DNA of 64,000 nt, from contig CAILLK010000157.1 in NCBI GenBank assembly GCA_903835005.1, positions 1 through 64,000 of the forward strand, in the 5' to 3' direction. Shown piece after piece: positions 1 to 10,470 of the stretch. The position numbers were made by a program, and so were the translations under genes. This DNA comes from an uncultured Bacteroidota bacterium. GTDB taxonomy: Bacteria > Bacteroidota > Bacteroidia > Chitinophagales > Chitinophagaceae. Every line of letters begins with the position of its first letter. Within the stretch, counting starts at the first letter, position 1. The notes under the pieces were generated by a model that worked only from the letters and a program-made list of their open reading frames with translations, made no database searches and was not told the origin of the DNA.

Positions 1-228
1 AATTATTTACCTAATGCAAAACAACCTTCCCAATTTATTCTTTCCAATAGTTGTCAAGCAAAAATTAGCCGGAAAATTATTTTTTAAAGCGGCTTAACTG
101 CTATGCTTGGCAAGCTTATTATTTTGCCGCTGAATTACTGACTAAAATATAAAACTAAATTTCCTCTATAACTAAATGGAAAGCTATCTGATACAGACGA
201 AAATACATGTGCAACAATAATGATTTTC

Positions 229-250
229 TTTATCGAATTAATTCGATAAA
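229..250. promoter_or_regulatory. 22-bp perfect palindrome, possible operator
   Basis: Positions 229-250 read the same on both strands (half-site TTTATCGAATT). The site lies about 36 bp upstream of the TACATTTG box at 286-293, so it would sit roughly 50-70 bp before the start of transcription, a position that suits an activator or repressor dimer. The binding protein is unknown. An AT-rich palindrome of this length is unlikely by chance, but a cruciform or unrelated role is possible. Confidence 0.4.
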
Positions 251-285
251 ATAGGAGAAGGCTTCAATTTTTCATTTTAAAGCTA

Positions 286-293
286 TACATTTG
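286..293 (+). promoter_or_regulatory. Bacteroidota-type -7 promoter box (TACATTTG)
   Basis: Exact match to the TAnnTTTG -7 consensus of Bacteroidota sigma-ABfr promoters. No TTTG is found at the -33 spacing, only a T-run around 268-272. It would start a transcript near 299 and drive the repeat protein at 491. Confidence 0.4.
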
Positions 294-490
294 TATATAA
301 AAATCTATTATTAATTACCAGTTAATAATAGTATGCAAATTCCAAATTAATGAATTTATTAATCCGAAACCCCTTTTATGCACTTCAGCTCAGATCCATA
401 AACATTCAGACCAATCTAAAATAACTACCTGATTGGTATCATATAATTTCTGAATCAGTTCATTTAATTTTTTGGCCAAATACAATTTCT

Positions 491-3400
491 ATGCAAAAAA
501 CCTGTCTACTCGCCTTATTGCTGATATTATCAGCCTTTAACGCCCTTTTGGTAAAAGCACAGACCCCTACAGTGGTCTATACCAACAATTTCGACTATTC
601 AACGTTTACCACAGCAACGGCATATGGTACACCACCCACCACCTATAAGTTTACACTTGGCGGTACAAGCACTATAAACACTACACTGGTCAGCGGCAGT
701 AACTACCGGGCAAATATTAACAGCGGAAGTACCGCCAACAGGAGCTTATTTGTGGCACCCCTGGCACCATTTTCGGCACCAAACACGATATTCAGCCGGC
801 AACTGAGCTCCAATTACGGGTTGGTAACCTGGACGTTTAATATGAGGACCAGTAATGCAGTAACCACTTCAACTCCTACGTCGGGTGCCATTTCGGGAGG
901 AATAGATCTTTGCGGGAATGCTGCAGCGAATATATACAATGGCGCACCCACAGGCTATGGAGTAGTATTCAACTCGGGCGCAACCGGCGGCGTGAATTTA
1001 ATCAGGTTCAGCGCGGGTATGCTTACCAATGTTACGCTTATAACCGGCACTACCACGATGCCAAAAACAGATTATTACAGTGTAAGGGTCACCTATAACC
1101 CGGCAACAAATCAGTGGTCGCTGTATGTGCGTGATGACGGTGCAGCAGCATTTGCCGACCCATCGAGCGGCGTAACCACACAACAGGGATCAACAATAAC
1201 TGATGCTACCTATACCAACAATGTTCAGGTGAATTTCGGCGCAGTATATGGTTTTACAGCAGGCACAGGAAAAACAATGTCGGTAGATAATTTCCAGGTA
1301 GCAGTAACCTTACCGGCCTGCACCGCACCCGGGATACCGACAGGCCTTTCCTACACCAATACTGCAACCAGCACATCAGTGTCATTCACACCTCCGGGAA
1401 CAGCACCCACCGGCTACATACTGGTAATGAGCAGCGGACCATTGGCGGGAAATCCGACAAACGGGCAGGCTATAACCGTGGGTACAGCAGTAGGTTCAAA
1501 CGGCACCATAGTTGGAACAGGAACTTCTTCACCTGTTGCGACTTCAACGGCACTTACCGGCAATACCAACTATACTATGACTTTGTTTCCGTATAATAAT
1601 ACGGGTTGTGGCGGAGGGCCTTTTTTCAATACGTCGGTATCATCGAACAGCATAACTACCTGCCCCAACGCGCCAACACTTACTTCATTCGGGCTGCCAT
1701 CTGCCAGTATTATACCGGCAGTTTCATGGAGCGCTCCGGCAGCAGGAGGTGGTGTTTACAGTACCTACACCTACCTGCTGAATGTATATACCGACCCCGG
1801 TCTGACCATACCTGCCCCGGGATATCCGTCGGGTGGAACCACGGTAACCAGCCCTTATGATTTAACGAGTTTAACTTCAGGAGTAACTTATTACTGGACA
1901 ATTACAGCAGTTGATTCGGCATGCAACAGTGCGCCGAGCGCATCAAACACCACTACTACATCGATAGTGCCCTGTGCAGGTTATCCTAACCCGGGAACCG
2001 CCTCCACCTCAGCCGGCATGGTTACCGGCTCTACCACTTTTAATCTTGGCCTTGTGGGGGCATCGGGAGAAACAGGAATAAGTTTTCAGTGGCAAAGTTC
2101 GGTATGCGGCAGTACCTGGACCAACATTGGCAGTCCGCTGACTTCTGCCAATTTTACTACCTCAGAAACAGGGCCAACCTTGTATCAATGCGTTGTTACC
2201 TGTGCAAACAGCGGATTAATTTCTACTTCCAACCCTATATATGTAGGCCGCACCAATGCAGCCTATTGTTTTCCCACATCGACCAACGGATGTTCGCTGG
2301 GTGACGGGGTAAATGAATTTACAATGGCCGGCGCATGCGGAACATCGATCAGTGATCCCGGACCGCTTTTATGTACGGGTATTAACCTGGATCATACCGG
2401 CTATACACCAATAAAATTATATGCAGGCAGCAGTTATGCAGCCACAGTAAACAGCAATTTTGATGGTGATGATGTGTATGTGTGGATTGACTTTAACAAT
2501 GACGGCATTTTCTCATCAAGCGAGATAGTCTATTCTACGAATACCGCTGTGGTTCCGGGGCTTCCATTTACCTATTCATTCAGTATACCAATACCAACAA
2601 TATCATCAGGAGCGACTCCCGGCATTCACCGCATGCGGGTTGTTGCAGACCAGGCGCAGGTATTGTCGACCGGGTGCGATGCACTGACTTATGGCACTTC
2701 AGTTGATTATACTGTTCAGATTATTCCTAACCTGAGCCTGAGTTATAACTCACCGTTATGCCTACCAAGCGGCCTTACACTGACAGCATCGCCGGCGCTG
2801 GCTTGCGGAAGTACGTATACATGGTCGGGCCCATCGGGGTACAACAATGTTACCCCAAACACCAATACCATCAACCCTCCGGCTGTTGCGGGCACTTACT
2901 CCGTCTCTGTAAGCGTAAACGGAATAAGCTCCTGCCCTTCTGCGGCTACAACAACTGTTACGGCTTATTCGACACCGGTAATAACAGGTGTAACCGGAAT
3001 GTGTGTGGGATCACTGAATACATTGACAACATCTGTGACGGGAGGCGCCTGGACCAGCAGCAATGCAGGAATAGCATCGGTAGTTTCGGGAACCGGAGCA
3101 GTAAGTGGTGTGGCAACAGGCGCGGCAACAATTTCCTATACTGCCCCATCCGGTTGCCTGGGTACCAGCCCGATGACAGTAACCAATACGCCCGGTGTGT
3201 ATACTGTTACCGGAGGTGGCAATTATTGTTCTGGCGGGGCCGGAGTGCATATAGGATTAAGCGGTTCGGATGCGGGAGTGAGTTACCAGCTTTACCTGGG
3301 CGGAGTTCCAGCCGGCAGCACACATTCAGGTACAGGATCTGCCCTTGATTTCGGACTCATTACCGCTTCCGGAACCTATACCATTACCGCAAACCCGGGA

Positions 3401-6400
3401 ACCTCCTGCTCGACGGTTATGACCGGAAACGCAACTGTTTCGATACTGTCATTACCTACATTATATAATGTAACCGGAGGTGGAAATTACTGCCCCGGGA
3501 CATCGGGCGTGCATGTGGGATTAAACGGCAGTCAGAGCGGAGTTAGTTACCAATTATACCTTAATGGCACAGCTACCGGGTTGCCCTATACAGGAACCGG
3601 TCCGGCCATTGACTTTGGATTGGCAACAGGCGCCGGAACTTATAATATTATTGCCACCAATCTTATCAGCGGATGTTCCGCAGTTATGAACAGCAGCGCT
3701 ACCGTATCACTGAATCCTATACCTGCTCTGCAGACAGTAACAGGCGGGGGCGCTTTCTGCGCAGGAGGTACCGGTGTGCATATCGGCCTTTCAGGTTCGG
3801 CCAGCGGTACCAATTATAAATTATATACCGGCGGCGTACCTTATGGAACATCCACAGCTGGTACTGGTACTTCAATTGATTTAGGTCTTGTGCCTGCAGC
3901 GGGGACTTATACCGTACTTGCAACAACAGTTGCAACCGGATGCTCCGACAGTATGATTGGGTATGGAGTTGTAACCATTAATCCTGCGCCAACGCCATTT
4001 ACCGTAACAGGCGGAGGTAATTATTGTGCCGGTGCTGCAGGGCTTCATATCGGCCTTGGCAGTTCGGTAATCGGAACCAGTTATAATTTATATAACAGCG
4101 GCAGTCTTATTTCATCAGCTTCCGGTACTGGTGCACCGCTAGATTTCGGATTGCAGACTGCCGGCGGCACTTACACAATAACCGGCAATGTTGGATCTAC
4201 GGGCTGTACCGGCAATATGACCGGCAGCGCTGCGATAGTGGTCAATGCATTGCCAGCGGTATTTACTGTAAGCGGCGGAGGTGGTTATTGCACAGGTTCG
4301 GCAGCGCCCCATGTGCAGCTCAGCGGATCAACAACCGGAGTAACCTACCAGGTATTCAATATGGGATCCCCGACAGGCGCGGCAATCAATGGATCAGGTA
4401 GTTATCTTGATCTAGGCGCGCAGACAACAGCAGGAAATTATACGGTTGCCGCAACAGTAACGGCAACCGGTTGTATGGGCACAATGAGCGGAAGTGTTTC
4501 TGTATCTGTAAATATTCCGCCATCAGGCTACCTGATTACAGGTGGGGGTAATTATTGTGCCGGTGGCACAGGAGTGCATATAGGATTGATCAATACAGAT
4601 ACCGGAATCCATTACCAATTGCGCAATGGCGCTTTAAATATCGGTTCGGCATTGGCAGGTACCGGCTCAGGAATTGATTTCGGATTGCAGACCGGCAGCG
4701 GTGTTTATACTGTGGCAGCTACAAGTAATACGGGTTCATGTACCGTAAATATGCCAGGGTCGGCTACGGTGACAATTTCGGCAGCCCCTACTGCCTATAA
4801 TATGACAGGAGGCGGCAATTATTGCAGTGGTGGCGCCGGTAAGCATATTGGTCTGGCCAGCTCGAATACAGGTATCAATTACCAGTTGTATAACGGAACT
4901 ACAGCCGCAGGAGCCGCAGTGGGCGGAGGCGGATTACAAATTGATTTCGGATTACAGACAGCTCCGGGTGTTTATACTGTTATGGCCACAAATGCAACAA
5001 CCACCTGCAGCAGCATCATGAACTTAACCAAGACCATAGGCATTACACCATTGCCAACTGCATATACCGTAACTGGCGGAGGAAATATCTGCCCCGCCGG
5101 ACCTGGTGCGCATGTGGGCCTGAGCGGTTCGGATGCCGGGGTTACCTATCAATTATATAATGGAGTTACTTCTGTTGGATCAGCAGTTACCGGAACGGGT
5201 GCAGCGCTTGATTTAGGGGCGCAAACCACTGCCGGATTGTATTCGGTAATTGCAACCAATCCTACTGCTTCATGCACCAATAATATGACCGGAACAGCAG
5301 CAATCAGCTTCTATTCATTACCCTCATTGCATAATGTAACCGGAGGCGGCAGCTTTTATTGTGCGGGCGGTACAGGTGTGCATATAGGGCTGGACGGATC
5401 AGATGCCGGCAATACTTACCAGCTATACAATGGCACGACACTTACCGGAGCACCCGTTGCAGGTACCGGATATGCGCTTGATTTCGGCCTTCAGCTTCTG
5501 GCAGGTACTTATACCGTAATGGCAACAAGCGGCCTGACCGGCTGCAGCAACAGCATGCCAGGCACTGCAACTGTATCCGTATCAGGGCAGCCTATTATAC
5601 ATGTTATAACCGGCGGAGGCAACTATTGCCCGGGTACATCAGGAGTTCACATTGGCCTCAACGGGTCTGAAACAGGAATAGTATATCAATTGTATAATGG
5701 AATTACGACATCGGGCAGCCCTGTTGCCGGAACCGGCGCTCCGCTTGATTTAGGATCGTATACCACAACAGGGTCCTATTCTATAATGGCAACCAATATT
5801 TCAACGGGCTGTTCGGTAGGAATGGCCGGCTCAGCTACCGTTGGCGTTTCTTCTTTACCGGCAGCTTATACTGTTACCGGAGGCGGCTCTTATTGTGCAG
5901 GAGGCCCGGGTATCAGTGTATTCCTTAGCTGGTCGGATGCAGGAATTAATTACACGTTGTACAATGGAGGAATTGCCACTGCAACTACCATGGCCGGAAC
6001 CGGTGCACCTTTAAATTTCGGATTGCAACCGGGGGGTAATTATACAATAGCCGCTACAAGCAGCACCACTACCTGCACCAATAATATGACGGGCAGTGCA
6101 ATAATTACCGCCAACCCGCTGCCCGACACCTTTATAGTATCGGGAGGTGGCAGTTATTGTGCAGGCGGCACCGGTTTATCCGTTATGCTTGGAGGGTCTG
6201 AAACCGGTGTTAATTATCAACTGTATGCTGGCAGCAGTGCAACCGGATCTCCAGTTGCAGGAACAGGCTCTTCTATAAATTTTGGCCTGCAAACAGCCGC
6301 AGGCAGTTATACAATTAAAGGAACAAAAACCGGAACCGGTTGTGTGCAGACTATGACAGGTGCAGCAGCGATTGTTGCGATACCATTGCCTGCCAGCTAC

Positions 6401-9343
6401 ATAGTAACAGGCGGCGGCAATTATTGCACCGGCGGAGCCGGACAGCATATAGGATTGGGAGGATCAACCTCGGGAGTAACTTACCAGTTGTATAACGGCA
6501 CAACAGCTACTGGTGTACCTCAATTCGGAACAGGCACAGCTATTGATTTCGGATTGCAAAACGCAGCAGGTATTTATACTGTATCGGCAACGGACCTGAC
6601 AACAACCTGTATGCAAACAATGGGCGGATCAGCTACCATCAATACCCTGCCCTTACCTGCAGCATATACGGTTACAGGTGGCGGAAGCTATTGCGCGGGC
6701 GGGGCCGGAGCAGACATTAAGATCAGTGGCTCGGCAACAGGTATAAACTATCAGCTTTCTGTTGACGGGATTACCCTTGGCAGCCCGCTGCCCGGCAGCG
6801 GCTCGGAACTGGATTTTGGTATGCAAACAACTACAGGAACTTATATAGTTACTGCATCCAACAGTTCGACCGGCTGCACCAGTTATATGACCGGCAGCGC
6901 AACGGTAGCTATGGGAGCAATACCATCGGTTTATACAGTAAGCGGAAGCAGCGCGGCAGGCTATTGTGCAGGCGGGGCTGGTGTAATTGTATACCTGAAC
7001 AATTCGGATATGGGAGTTAATTACCAGCTATACAGAGGAGCAACATCAGTTACTACAATGGCAGGAACCGGAACAACAATTTCCTTCGGGCCACAGAGTG
7101 TTTCCGGCACCTATACGATAGTGGCGCACAACGCCGTTGCCGGATGCACCAGCAATATGTCGGGTGGCGTAAATGTATATGTAAATCCGGCTCCCTTAAT
7201 ATATAATGTTACCGGGGGTGGCGGTTTCTGCAGTGGTGGTGCCGGGGCTCATATAGAGCTTACAGGCTCAGAAACAGGTGTAACTTACCAGGCCTACCAT
7301 CTGGGCACCCCCACAGGCCTTTCGGAAACAGGCACCGGCGCGGGCCTGGATCTAGGCGCCCAGATATTAGCAGGCAGCTATAATGTTGTAGCCACAAATA
7401 CAGGTACCGGCTGTACCAGCAATATGGCAGGGTCCGCATCCGTATTTGTCAACCCGGCACCTTCTACTTTCACTGTAACAGGCGGAGGCAGTTTTTGCAC
7501 TGGCAGCGCAGGAGTGCATGTGGGCCTGAGCGGATCGGCAGCCGGCACAACTTATCAGTTATTAATTGGCGGAGCAACCAGCGGAAGCCCAATAGGCGGC
7601 AGCGGATTACCTGTTGATTTTGGTGTTATTACGGTTCCCGGTTTGTACACCGTATCGGCTACTGTTGCAGCGACTGGATGCAGTGCAGTTATGGCAAGCG
7701 GCACCTCAGTTACAGCTCTTTCATTGCCGGCACCATATCCTGTATCGGGAGGCGGCAGTTATTGCAGTGGCGGAACAGGCGTGGCAGTTGCCCTCAGCGG
7801 ATCGAATACCGGAGTGACATATTCATTATACAACGGATCCACACTAATAGGATCGCCGGTTGCGGGAAGCGGGTTTGGGTTGAATTTCGGTCTGCAGACA
7901 GGTGGCGGCACATATACAGTAATAGCTACAGACGGAGCTACCTCCTGCCATAGTACAATGCCGGGCACGGCAGTTGTGCTGGTTAACCCTCTACCAGACA
8001 CCTATACACTTACCGGCGGTGGTAATTATTGTGCCGGAGGCACCGGTGTGGCAGTAGGCCTTGCCGGATCAACACCCGGCATCAGCTATACGCTTTATTA
8101 TGGCACCAGCGCACTGGGAACTCTGACCGGTACCGGTACAGTATTGAATTTTGGTATGCAGACAGGAGCCGGCAGCTATACCATACATGCTGAAAACCCG
8201 GGTACAACATGCGCAAGCATAATGGCAGGCGCTGAAACAATAAGTATTACTCCGGTTGTAACGCCTTCAGTTTTGATATCAACAGGCTCAGGCGATACTT
8301 TATGTAATGGCACCTTAACCACATTTGCTGCGATAAGCACAAATGGAGGAACAACGCCAGCCTATCAGTGGACCGTGAACGGAATCCTAACCGGGTCAGG
8401 AATGACTTACAGTTACACTCCTGCCAACGGCGATGTAGTGGGAGTAACCTTTACCAGCAGCGCAGCCTGCGCAACCCCGCTCACAGTAACGGGCAGTGCA
8501 GCGATTACCGTGTTTGAAAAAGAGATGCCGGGTATTACCGTATCAGCAAACCCGGGAATTGAAGTGTGCCTGGGTAATCCGGTTGACTTTACAGCCACAC
8601 CATCATATGGCGGTTCTGCCCCATCGTTTGTATGGATGAAAGGAACAACGATAATGGGAACCGGGCCAAATTTCAGTTATCTGCCATCGGCAGGTGATGT
8701 GATAACCTGCAAAATGACCAGCAATTATCTTTGCCGGCTGGCCAATACCGCAACCAGCGCGCCAGCAGATATGATAGTGGATACCCCTGGCACTCCGGTT
8801 GTAACCATAGCGGCATATCCGGGATTAAGGATATCTGCAGGTGAGACAGTAACACTTGAAGCAACGGTAACTAAAGGAGGCCCGGCGCCCACCTTTCAGT
8901 GGCTTGTGAACGGTGTGACAGTGCCCGGCGCCACTATGCCATCATTCACCAGCAGCACTTTAAACAACAATGATATTGTAGCATGCAACGCTACCAGCAG
9001 CGGCGGCTGTGCCGGAACTACCGGCAGTAGTGCAGTTACACTGCAGGTGATAGGTGTAGGTGTACCTGTAATCAGCACCGGAGTTAACAGCCTGGCTATA
9101 TTCCCTAACCCTAACCATGGTTCGTTTGAAATTAAGGGCAGCCTGGAAAACGGCAATCAGAAAATAATGATTGAAGTAAGGAATATTCTTGGCCAGGCCA
9201 TCTTTACCAGGGAGGTAAATGCAGTAAATGCAAAGATGGACGAAATGGTGCAGCTTGGTGATAATATTGCCCCCGGAATGTATCTGCTCTCAGTGCAATC
9301 GGGTGCAGAAACAATGGTATACCATGTAGTGGTGGAGCAATAA
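491..9343 (+). CDS. Giant secreted T9SS-sorted repeat protein (probable adhesin)
   Basis: 2950 residues. A Sec signal peptide (hydrophobic LLALLLILSAFNALL, likely cut near VKAQ) opens the protein. About 30-275 is a lectin/LamG-like beta domain, 280-495 reads as fibronectin-III-like modules, about 600-750 matches a GEVED-type domain (DDVYVWIDFNNDGIF, DYTVQI), and about 820-900 is Ig-like (BIG2-type). Residues 903-2591 are 19 tandem repeats of about 89 residues, followed by three Ig/PKD-like modules. The end (from about 2865, IFPNPNHGSFEIKG) is a T9SS type A sorting domain, so the protein should cross the outer membrane by type IX secretion and be anchored or released there. Most repeats carry two Cys (GGGxYC and TGC), probably forming a disulfide. 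Adhesion or biofilm function is inferred from architecture only. The gene is monocistronic: own promoter region and own terminator. Confidence 0.88.
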   Translation: MQKTCLLALLLILSAFNALLVKAQTPTVVYTNNFDYSTFTTATAYGTPPTTYKFTLGGTSTINTTLVSGSNYRANINSGSTANRSLFVAPLAPFSAPNTIFSRQLSSNYGLVTWTFNMRTSNAVTTSTPTSGAISGGIDLCGNAAANIYNGAPTGYGVVFNSGATGGVNLIRFSAGMLTNVTLITGTTTMPKTDYYSVRVTYNPATNQWSLYVRDDGAAAFADPSSGVTTQQGSTITDATYTNNVQVNFGAVYGFTAGTGKTMSVDNFQVAVTLPACTAPGIPTGLSYTNTATSTSVSFTPPGTAPTGYILVMSSGPLAGNPTNGQAITVGTAVGSNGTIVGTGTSSPVATSTALTGNTNYTMTLFPYNNTGCGGGPFFNTSVSSNSITTCPNAPTLTSFGLPSASIIPAVSWSAPAAGGGVYSTYTYLLNVYTDPGLTIPAPGYPSGGTTVTSPYDLTSLTSGVTYYWTITAVDSACNSAPSASNTTTTSIVPCAGYPNPGTASTSAGMVTGSTTFNLGLVGASGETGISFQWQSSVCGSTWTNIGSPLTSANFTTSETGPTLYQCVVTCANSGLISTSNPIYVGRTNAAYCFPTSTNGCSLGDGVNEFTMAGACGTSISDPGPLLCTGINLDHTGYTPIKLYAGSSYAATVNSNFDGDDVYVWIDFNNDGIFSSSEIVYSTNTAVVPGLPFTYSFSIPIPTISSGATPGIHRMRVVADQAQVLSTGCDALTYGTSVDYTVQIIPNLSLSYNSPLCLPSGLTLTASPALACGSTYTWSGPSGYNNVTPNTNTINPPAVAGTYSVSVSVNGISSCPSAATTTVTAYSTPVITGVTGMCVGSLNTLTTSVTGGAWTSSNAGIASVVSGTGAVSGVATGAATISYTAPSGCLGTSPMTVTNTPGVYTVTGGGNYCSGGAGVHIGLSGSDAGVSYQLYLGGVPAGSTHSGTGSALDFGLITASGTYTITANPGTSCSTVMTGNATVSILSLPTLYNVTGGGNYCPGTSGVHVGLNGSQSGVSYQLYLNGTATGLPYTGTGPAIDFGLATGAGTYNIIATNLISGCSAVMNSSATVSLNPIPALQTVTGGGAFCAGGTGVHIGLSGSASGTNYKLYTGGVPYGTSTAGTGTSIDLGLVPAAGTYTVLATTVATGCSDSMIGYGVVTINPAPTPFTVTGGGNYCAGAAGLHIGLGSSVIGTSYNLYNSGSLISSASGTGAPLDFGLQTAGGTYTITGNVGSTGCTGNMTGSAAIVVNALPAVFTVSGGGGYCTGSAAPHVQLSGSTTGVTYQVFNMGSPTGAAINGSGSYLDLGAQTTAGNYTVAATVTATGCMGTMSGSVSVSVNIPPSGYLITGGGNYCAGGTGVHIGLINTDTGIHYQLRNGALNIGSALAGTGSGIDFGLQTGSGVYTVAATSNTGSCTVNMPGSATVTISAAPTAYNMTGGGNYCSGGAGKHIGLASSNTGINYQLYNGTTAAGAAVGGGGLQIDFGLQTAPGVYTVMATNATTTCSSIMNLTKTIGITPLPTAYTVTGGGNICPAGPGAHVGLSGSDAGVTYQLYNGVTSVGSAVTGTGAALDLGAQTTAGLYSVIATNPTASCTNNMTGTAAISFYSLPSLHNVTGGGSFYCAGGTGVHIGLDGSDAGNTYQLYNGTTLTGAPVAGTGYALDFGLQLLAGTYTVMATSGLTGCSNSMPGTATVSVSGQPIIHVITGGGNYCPGTSGVHIGLNGSETGIVYQLYNGITTSGSPVAGTGAPLDLGSYTTTGSYSIMATNISTGCSVGMAGSATVGVSSLPAAYTVTGGGSYCAGGPGISVFLSWSDAGINYTLYNGGIATATTMAGTGAPLNFGLQPGGNYTIAATSSTTTCTNNMTGSAIITANPLPDTFIVSGGGSYCAGGTGLSVMLGGSETGVNYQLYAGSSATGSPVAGTGSSINFGLQTAAGSYTIKGTKTGTGCVQTMTGAAAIVAIPLPASYIVTGGGNYCTGGAGQHIGLGGSTSGVTYQLYNGTTATGVPQFGTGTAIDFGLQNAAGIYTVSATDLTTTCMQTMGGSATINTLPLPAAYTVTGGGSYCAGGAGADIKISGSATGINYQLSVDGITLGSPLPGSGSELDFGMQTTTGTYIVTASNSSTGCTSYMTGSATVAMGAIPSVYTVSGSSAAGYCAGGAGVIVYLNNSDMGVNYQLYRGATSVTTMAGTGTTISFGPQSVSGTYTIVAHNAVAGCTSNMSGGVNVYVNPAPLIYNVTGGGGFCSGGAGAHIELTGSETGVTYQAYHLGTPTGLSETGTGAGLDLGAQILAGSYNVVATNTGTGCTSNMAGSASVFVNPAPSTFTVTGGGSFCTGSAGVHVGLSGSAAGTTYQLLIGGATSGSPIGGSGLPVDFGVITVPGLYTVSATVAATGCSAVMASGTSVTALSLPAPYPVSGGGSYCSGGTGVAVALSGSNTGVTYSLYNGSTLIGSPVAGSGFGLNFGLQTGGGTYTVIATDGATSCHSTMPGTAVVLVNPLPDTYTLTGGGNYCAGGTGVAVGLAGSTPGISYTLYYGTSALGTLTGTGTVLNFGMQTGAGSYTIHAENPGTTCASIMAGAETISITPVVTPSVLISTGSGDTLCNGTLTTFAAISTNGGTTPAYQWTVNGILTGSGMTYSYTPANGDVVGVTFTSSAACATPLTVTGSAAITVFEKEMPGITVSANPGIEVCLGNPVDFTATPSYGGSAPSFVWMKGTTIMGTGPNFSYLPSAGDVITCKMTSNYLCRLANTATSAPADMIVDTPGTPVVTIAAYPGLRISAGETVTLEATVTKGGPAPTFQWLVNGVTVPGATMPSFTSSTLNNNDIVACNATSSGGCAGTTGSSAVTLQVIGVGVPVISTGVNSLAIFPNPNHGSFEIKGSLENGNQKIMIEVRNILGQAIFTREVNAVNAKMDEMVQLGDNIAPGMYLLSVQSGAETMVYHVVVEQ
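3197..8263 (+). repeat. 19 tandem coding repeats of about 267 bp (89 aa)
   Basis: Nineteen consecutive units inside the giant secreted protein share the pattern VTGGGxYCxGGxGVHIGL, then YQLYNG, GTGxxxDFGLQT, GxYTVxATN, TxCxxxMxGxAxV and PLP. Length is almost constant, mostly 88-90 residues. Units are clearly homologous in protein but diverged in DNA, so they are old duplications or have been shuffled, not recent slippage copies. Unit 15 has GSSAAGYC in place of GGGxYC, and unit 9 has one extra residue before the Cys. Confidence 0.92.
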
Positions 9344-9372
9344 TGATAAAGACGATTATTGTGATAAAAAAG

Positions 9373-9399
9373 GGGCTGAAGCAATTCAGCCCTTTTTTT
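9373..9399 (+). terminator. Rho-independent terminator after the repeat protein
   Basis: Perfect 8-bp stem GGGCTGAA/TTCAGCCC with loop GCAA, followed by seven T. It lies 30 bp after the stop codon. Confidence 0.85.
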
Positions 9400-9483
9400 A
9401 TGTAATTAATAAACAAAGGATCAGGCCTGGAAAAGCATTCCACTTTATGAATTCAATTGTATGAGTCAGGGAACCGATCTGAA

Positions 9484-10356
9484 TTATTTCATCCTTCCTT
9501 TTGCATACAGCTTCCTGAAAGCATTGTATACCGCCTGATGCATAACGGTAGCATGGTTTTCGAGAGGCAGGTAATCGGTAAAAACCCGGAGGTGGTTATT
9601 GTGAACGCGAATGATTTTATCGGCCAGCATTTTCGCATCTTTCTCCATAACATGATTGCCGGGGCCGGGGGCTAAACCCTCTTTTCCGGTGCCGATATAA
9701 ATACCGGTACTTTCCCCGGGAACAGAGGATGATAAGGCCATCTTAACCTTGAGCAAGGAGCCATCATCCCACCAAAGACTGGGGCTGACTATTATATAAT
9801 TATTGAATAACCAGGGTTTTCTTATCAGAATTTCGGCGGCAAGCAATCCTCCCAATGATTCACCAATGATCATATTGGAGCCTGAGGTTCGGTAGTGATC
9901 CTTTATCCAGGGCTTCAGTTCTTTTTCGAGGAAGGCTATAAATTTTTCTGAGCCTCCGGTAGTTGGGTATTTATCCTTCTCACTTTTAATGGTAGTGGGG
10001 AATGTAAAATCACGCTTCCGGTCTACATTTACTATGCCCACCAATATGCAATCTGGCAGCCTGCCTACCCAGGGGAATGTGCTGAACTGAATAAGACCGG
10101 CAATGTGAAAGAAATCTTCATCAGTGCCGCCATCCAGCAAATAGATGACCGGATACTTTGCAGTATCGTTTTCACTGTAGCCCGGAGGCAGATAAATGTT
10201 CAGGTACCGGGTTTCTGATAGTTGTGCCGAAACCAGTTGCCTGGTAATACCAAAACTGACAGGGCCTTCCGCGGGCTTGTCTGTCTGCGCCCGTAAGGAA
10301 GAAGACAAATACAGCATAAGAAATATTGCCGGAATAAATTTAGCAGTTAGCATCAT
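9484..10356 (-). CDS. Secreted alpha/beta-hydrolase, putative esterase (esterase D/IroE-like)
   Basis: 290 residues. An N-terminal signal peptide (hydrophobic FIPAIFLMLYL) ends near LRAQ, so the product is periplasmic or exported. The PF00756-type esterase fold is supported by YLPPGY, VIYLLDGG around 69-77, the nucleophile elbow GESLGG with Ser167, and a C-terminal LENHAT with His268. Relatives hydrolyse esters such as S-formylglutathione, ferulate or siderophore lactones; the substrate here cannot be told. Two ATGs lie in tandem (10356 and 10353) and either may be the start. The gene converges on the giant repeat protein, from which it is separated by that gene's terminator. Confidence 0.8.
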   Translation of the reverse strand: MMLTAKFIPAIFLMLYLSSSLRAQTDKPAEGPVSFGITRQLVSAQLSETRYLNIYLPPGYSENDTAKYPVIYLLDGGTDEDFFHIAGLIQFSTFPWVGRLPDCILVGIVNVDRKRDFTFPTTIKSEKDKYPTTGGSEKFIAFLEKELKPWIKDHYRTSGSNMIIGESLGGLLAAEILIRKPWLFNNYIIVSPSLWWDDGSLLKVKMALSSSVPGESTGIYIGTGKEGLAPGPGNHVMEKDAKMLADKIIRVHNNHLRVFTDYLPLENHATVMHQAVYNAFRKLYAKGRMK

Positions 10357-10470
10357 ATAAAAAATAGTACATAAAGATAGGCAGGGATTTAAAGAGGCGG
10401 GTAAAAGGAGAAGGGTATTTTTGTGGTGGTTTTTCTGAAATTGTTTTTTCTATAAACGTAATATACCGGT

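Larger units (their letters stand above)
1..490. other. AT-rich intergenic region upstream of the giant repeat protein
   Basis: No convincing ORF, tRNA or hairpin terminator was seen. The stretch is very AT-rich and holds a 22-bp perfect palindrome (229-250) and a TACATTTG promoter box (286-293), both listed separately. If the promoter is real, the transcript of the downstream gene has a leader of about 190 nt. The first 200 bases show nothing recognisable. Confidence 0.6.

Noticed and set aside
2758-3348. 196-codon open frame in another phase of the giant repeat protein, and many similar frames up to 9.2 kb
   Set aside because: They lie inside a well-supported coding region, show no family pattern, and arise from the repetitive composition.
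3197-8263. Regular 267-bp repetition that could be taken for a CRISPR or satellite array
   Set aside because: The units are coding, in frame, differ throughout, and have no spacer structure.
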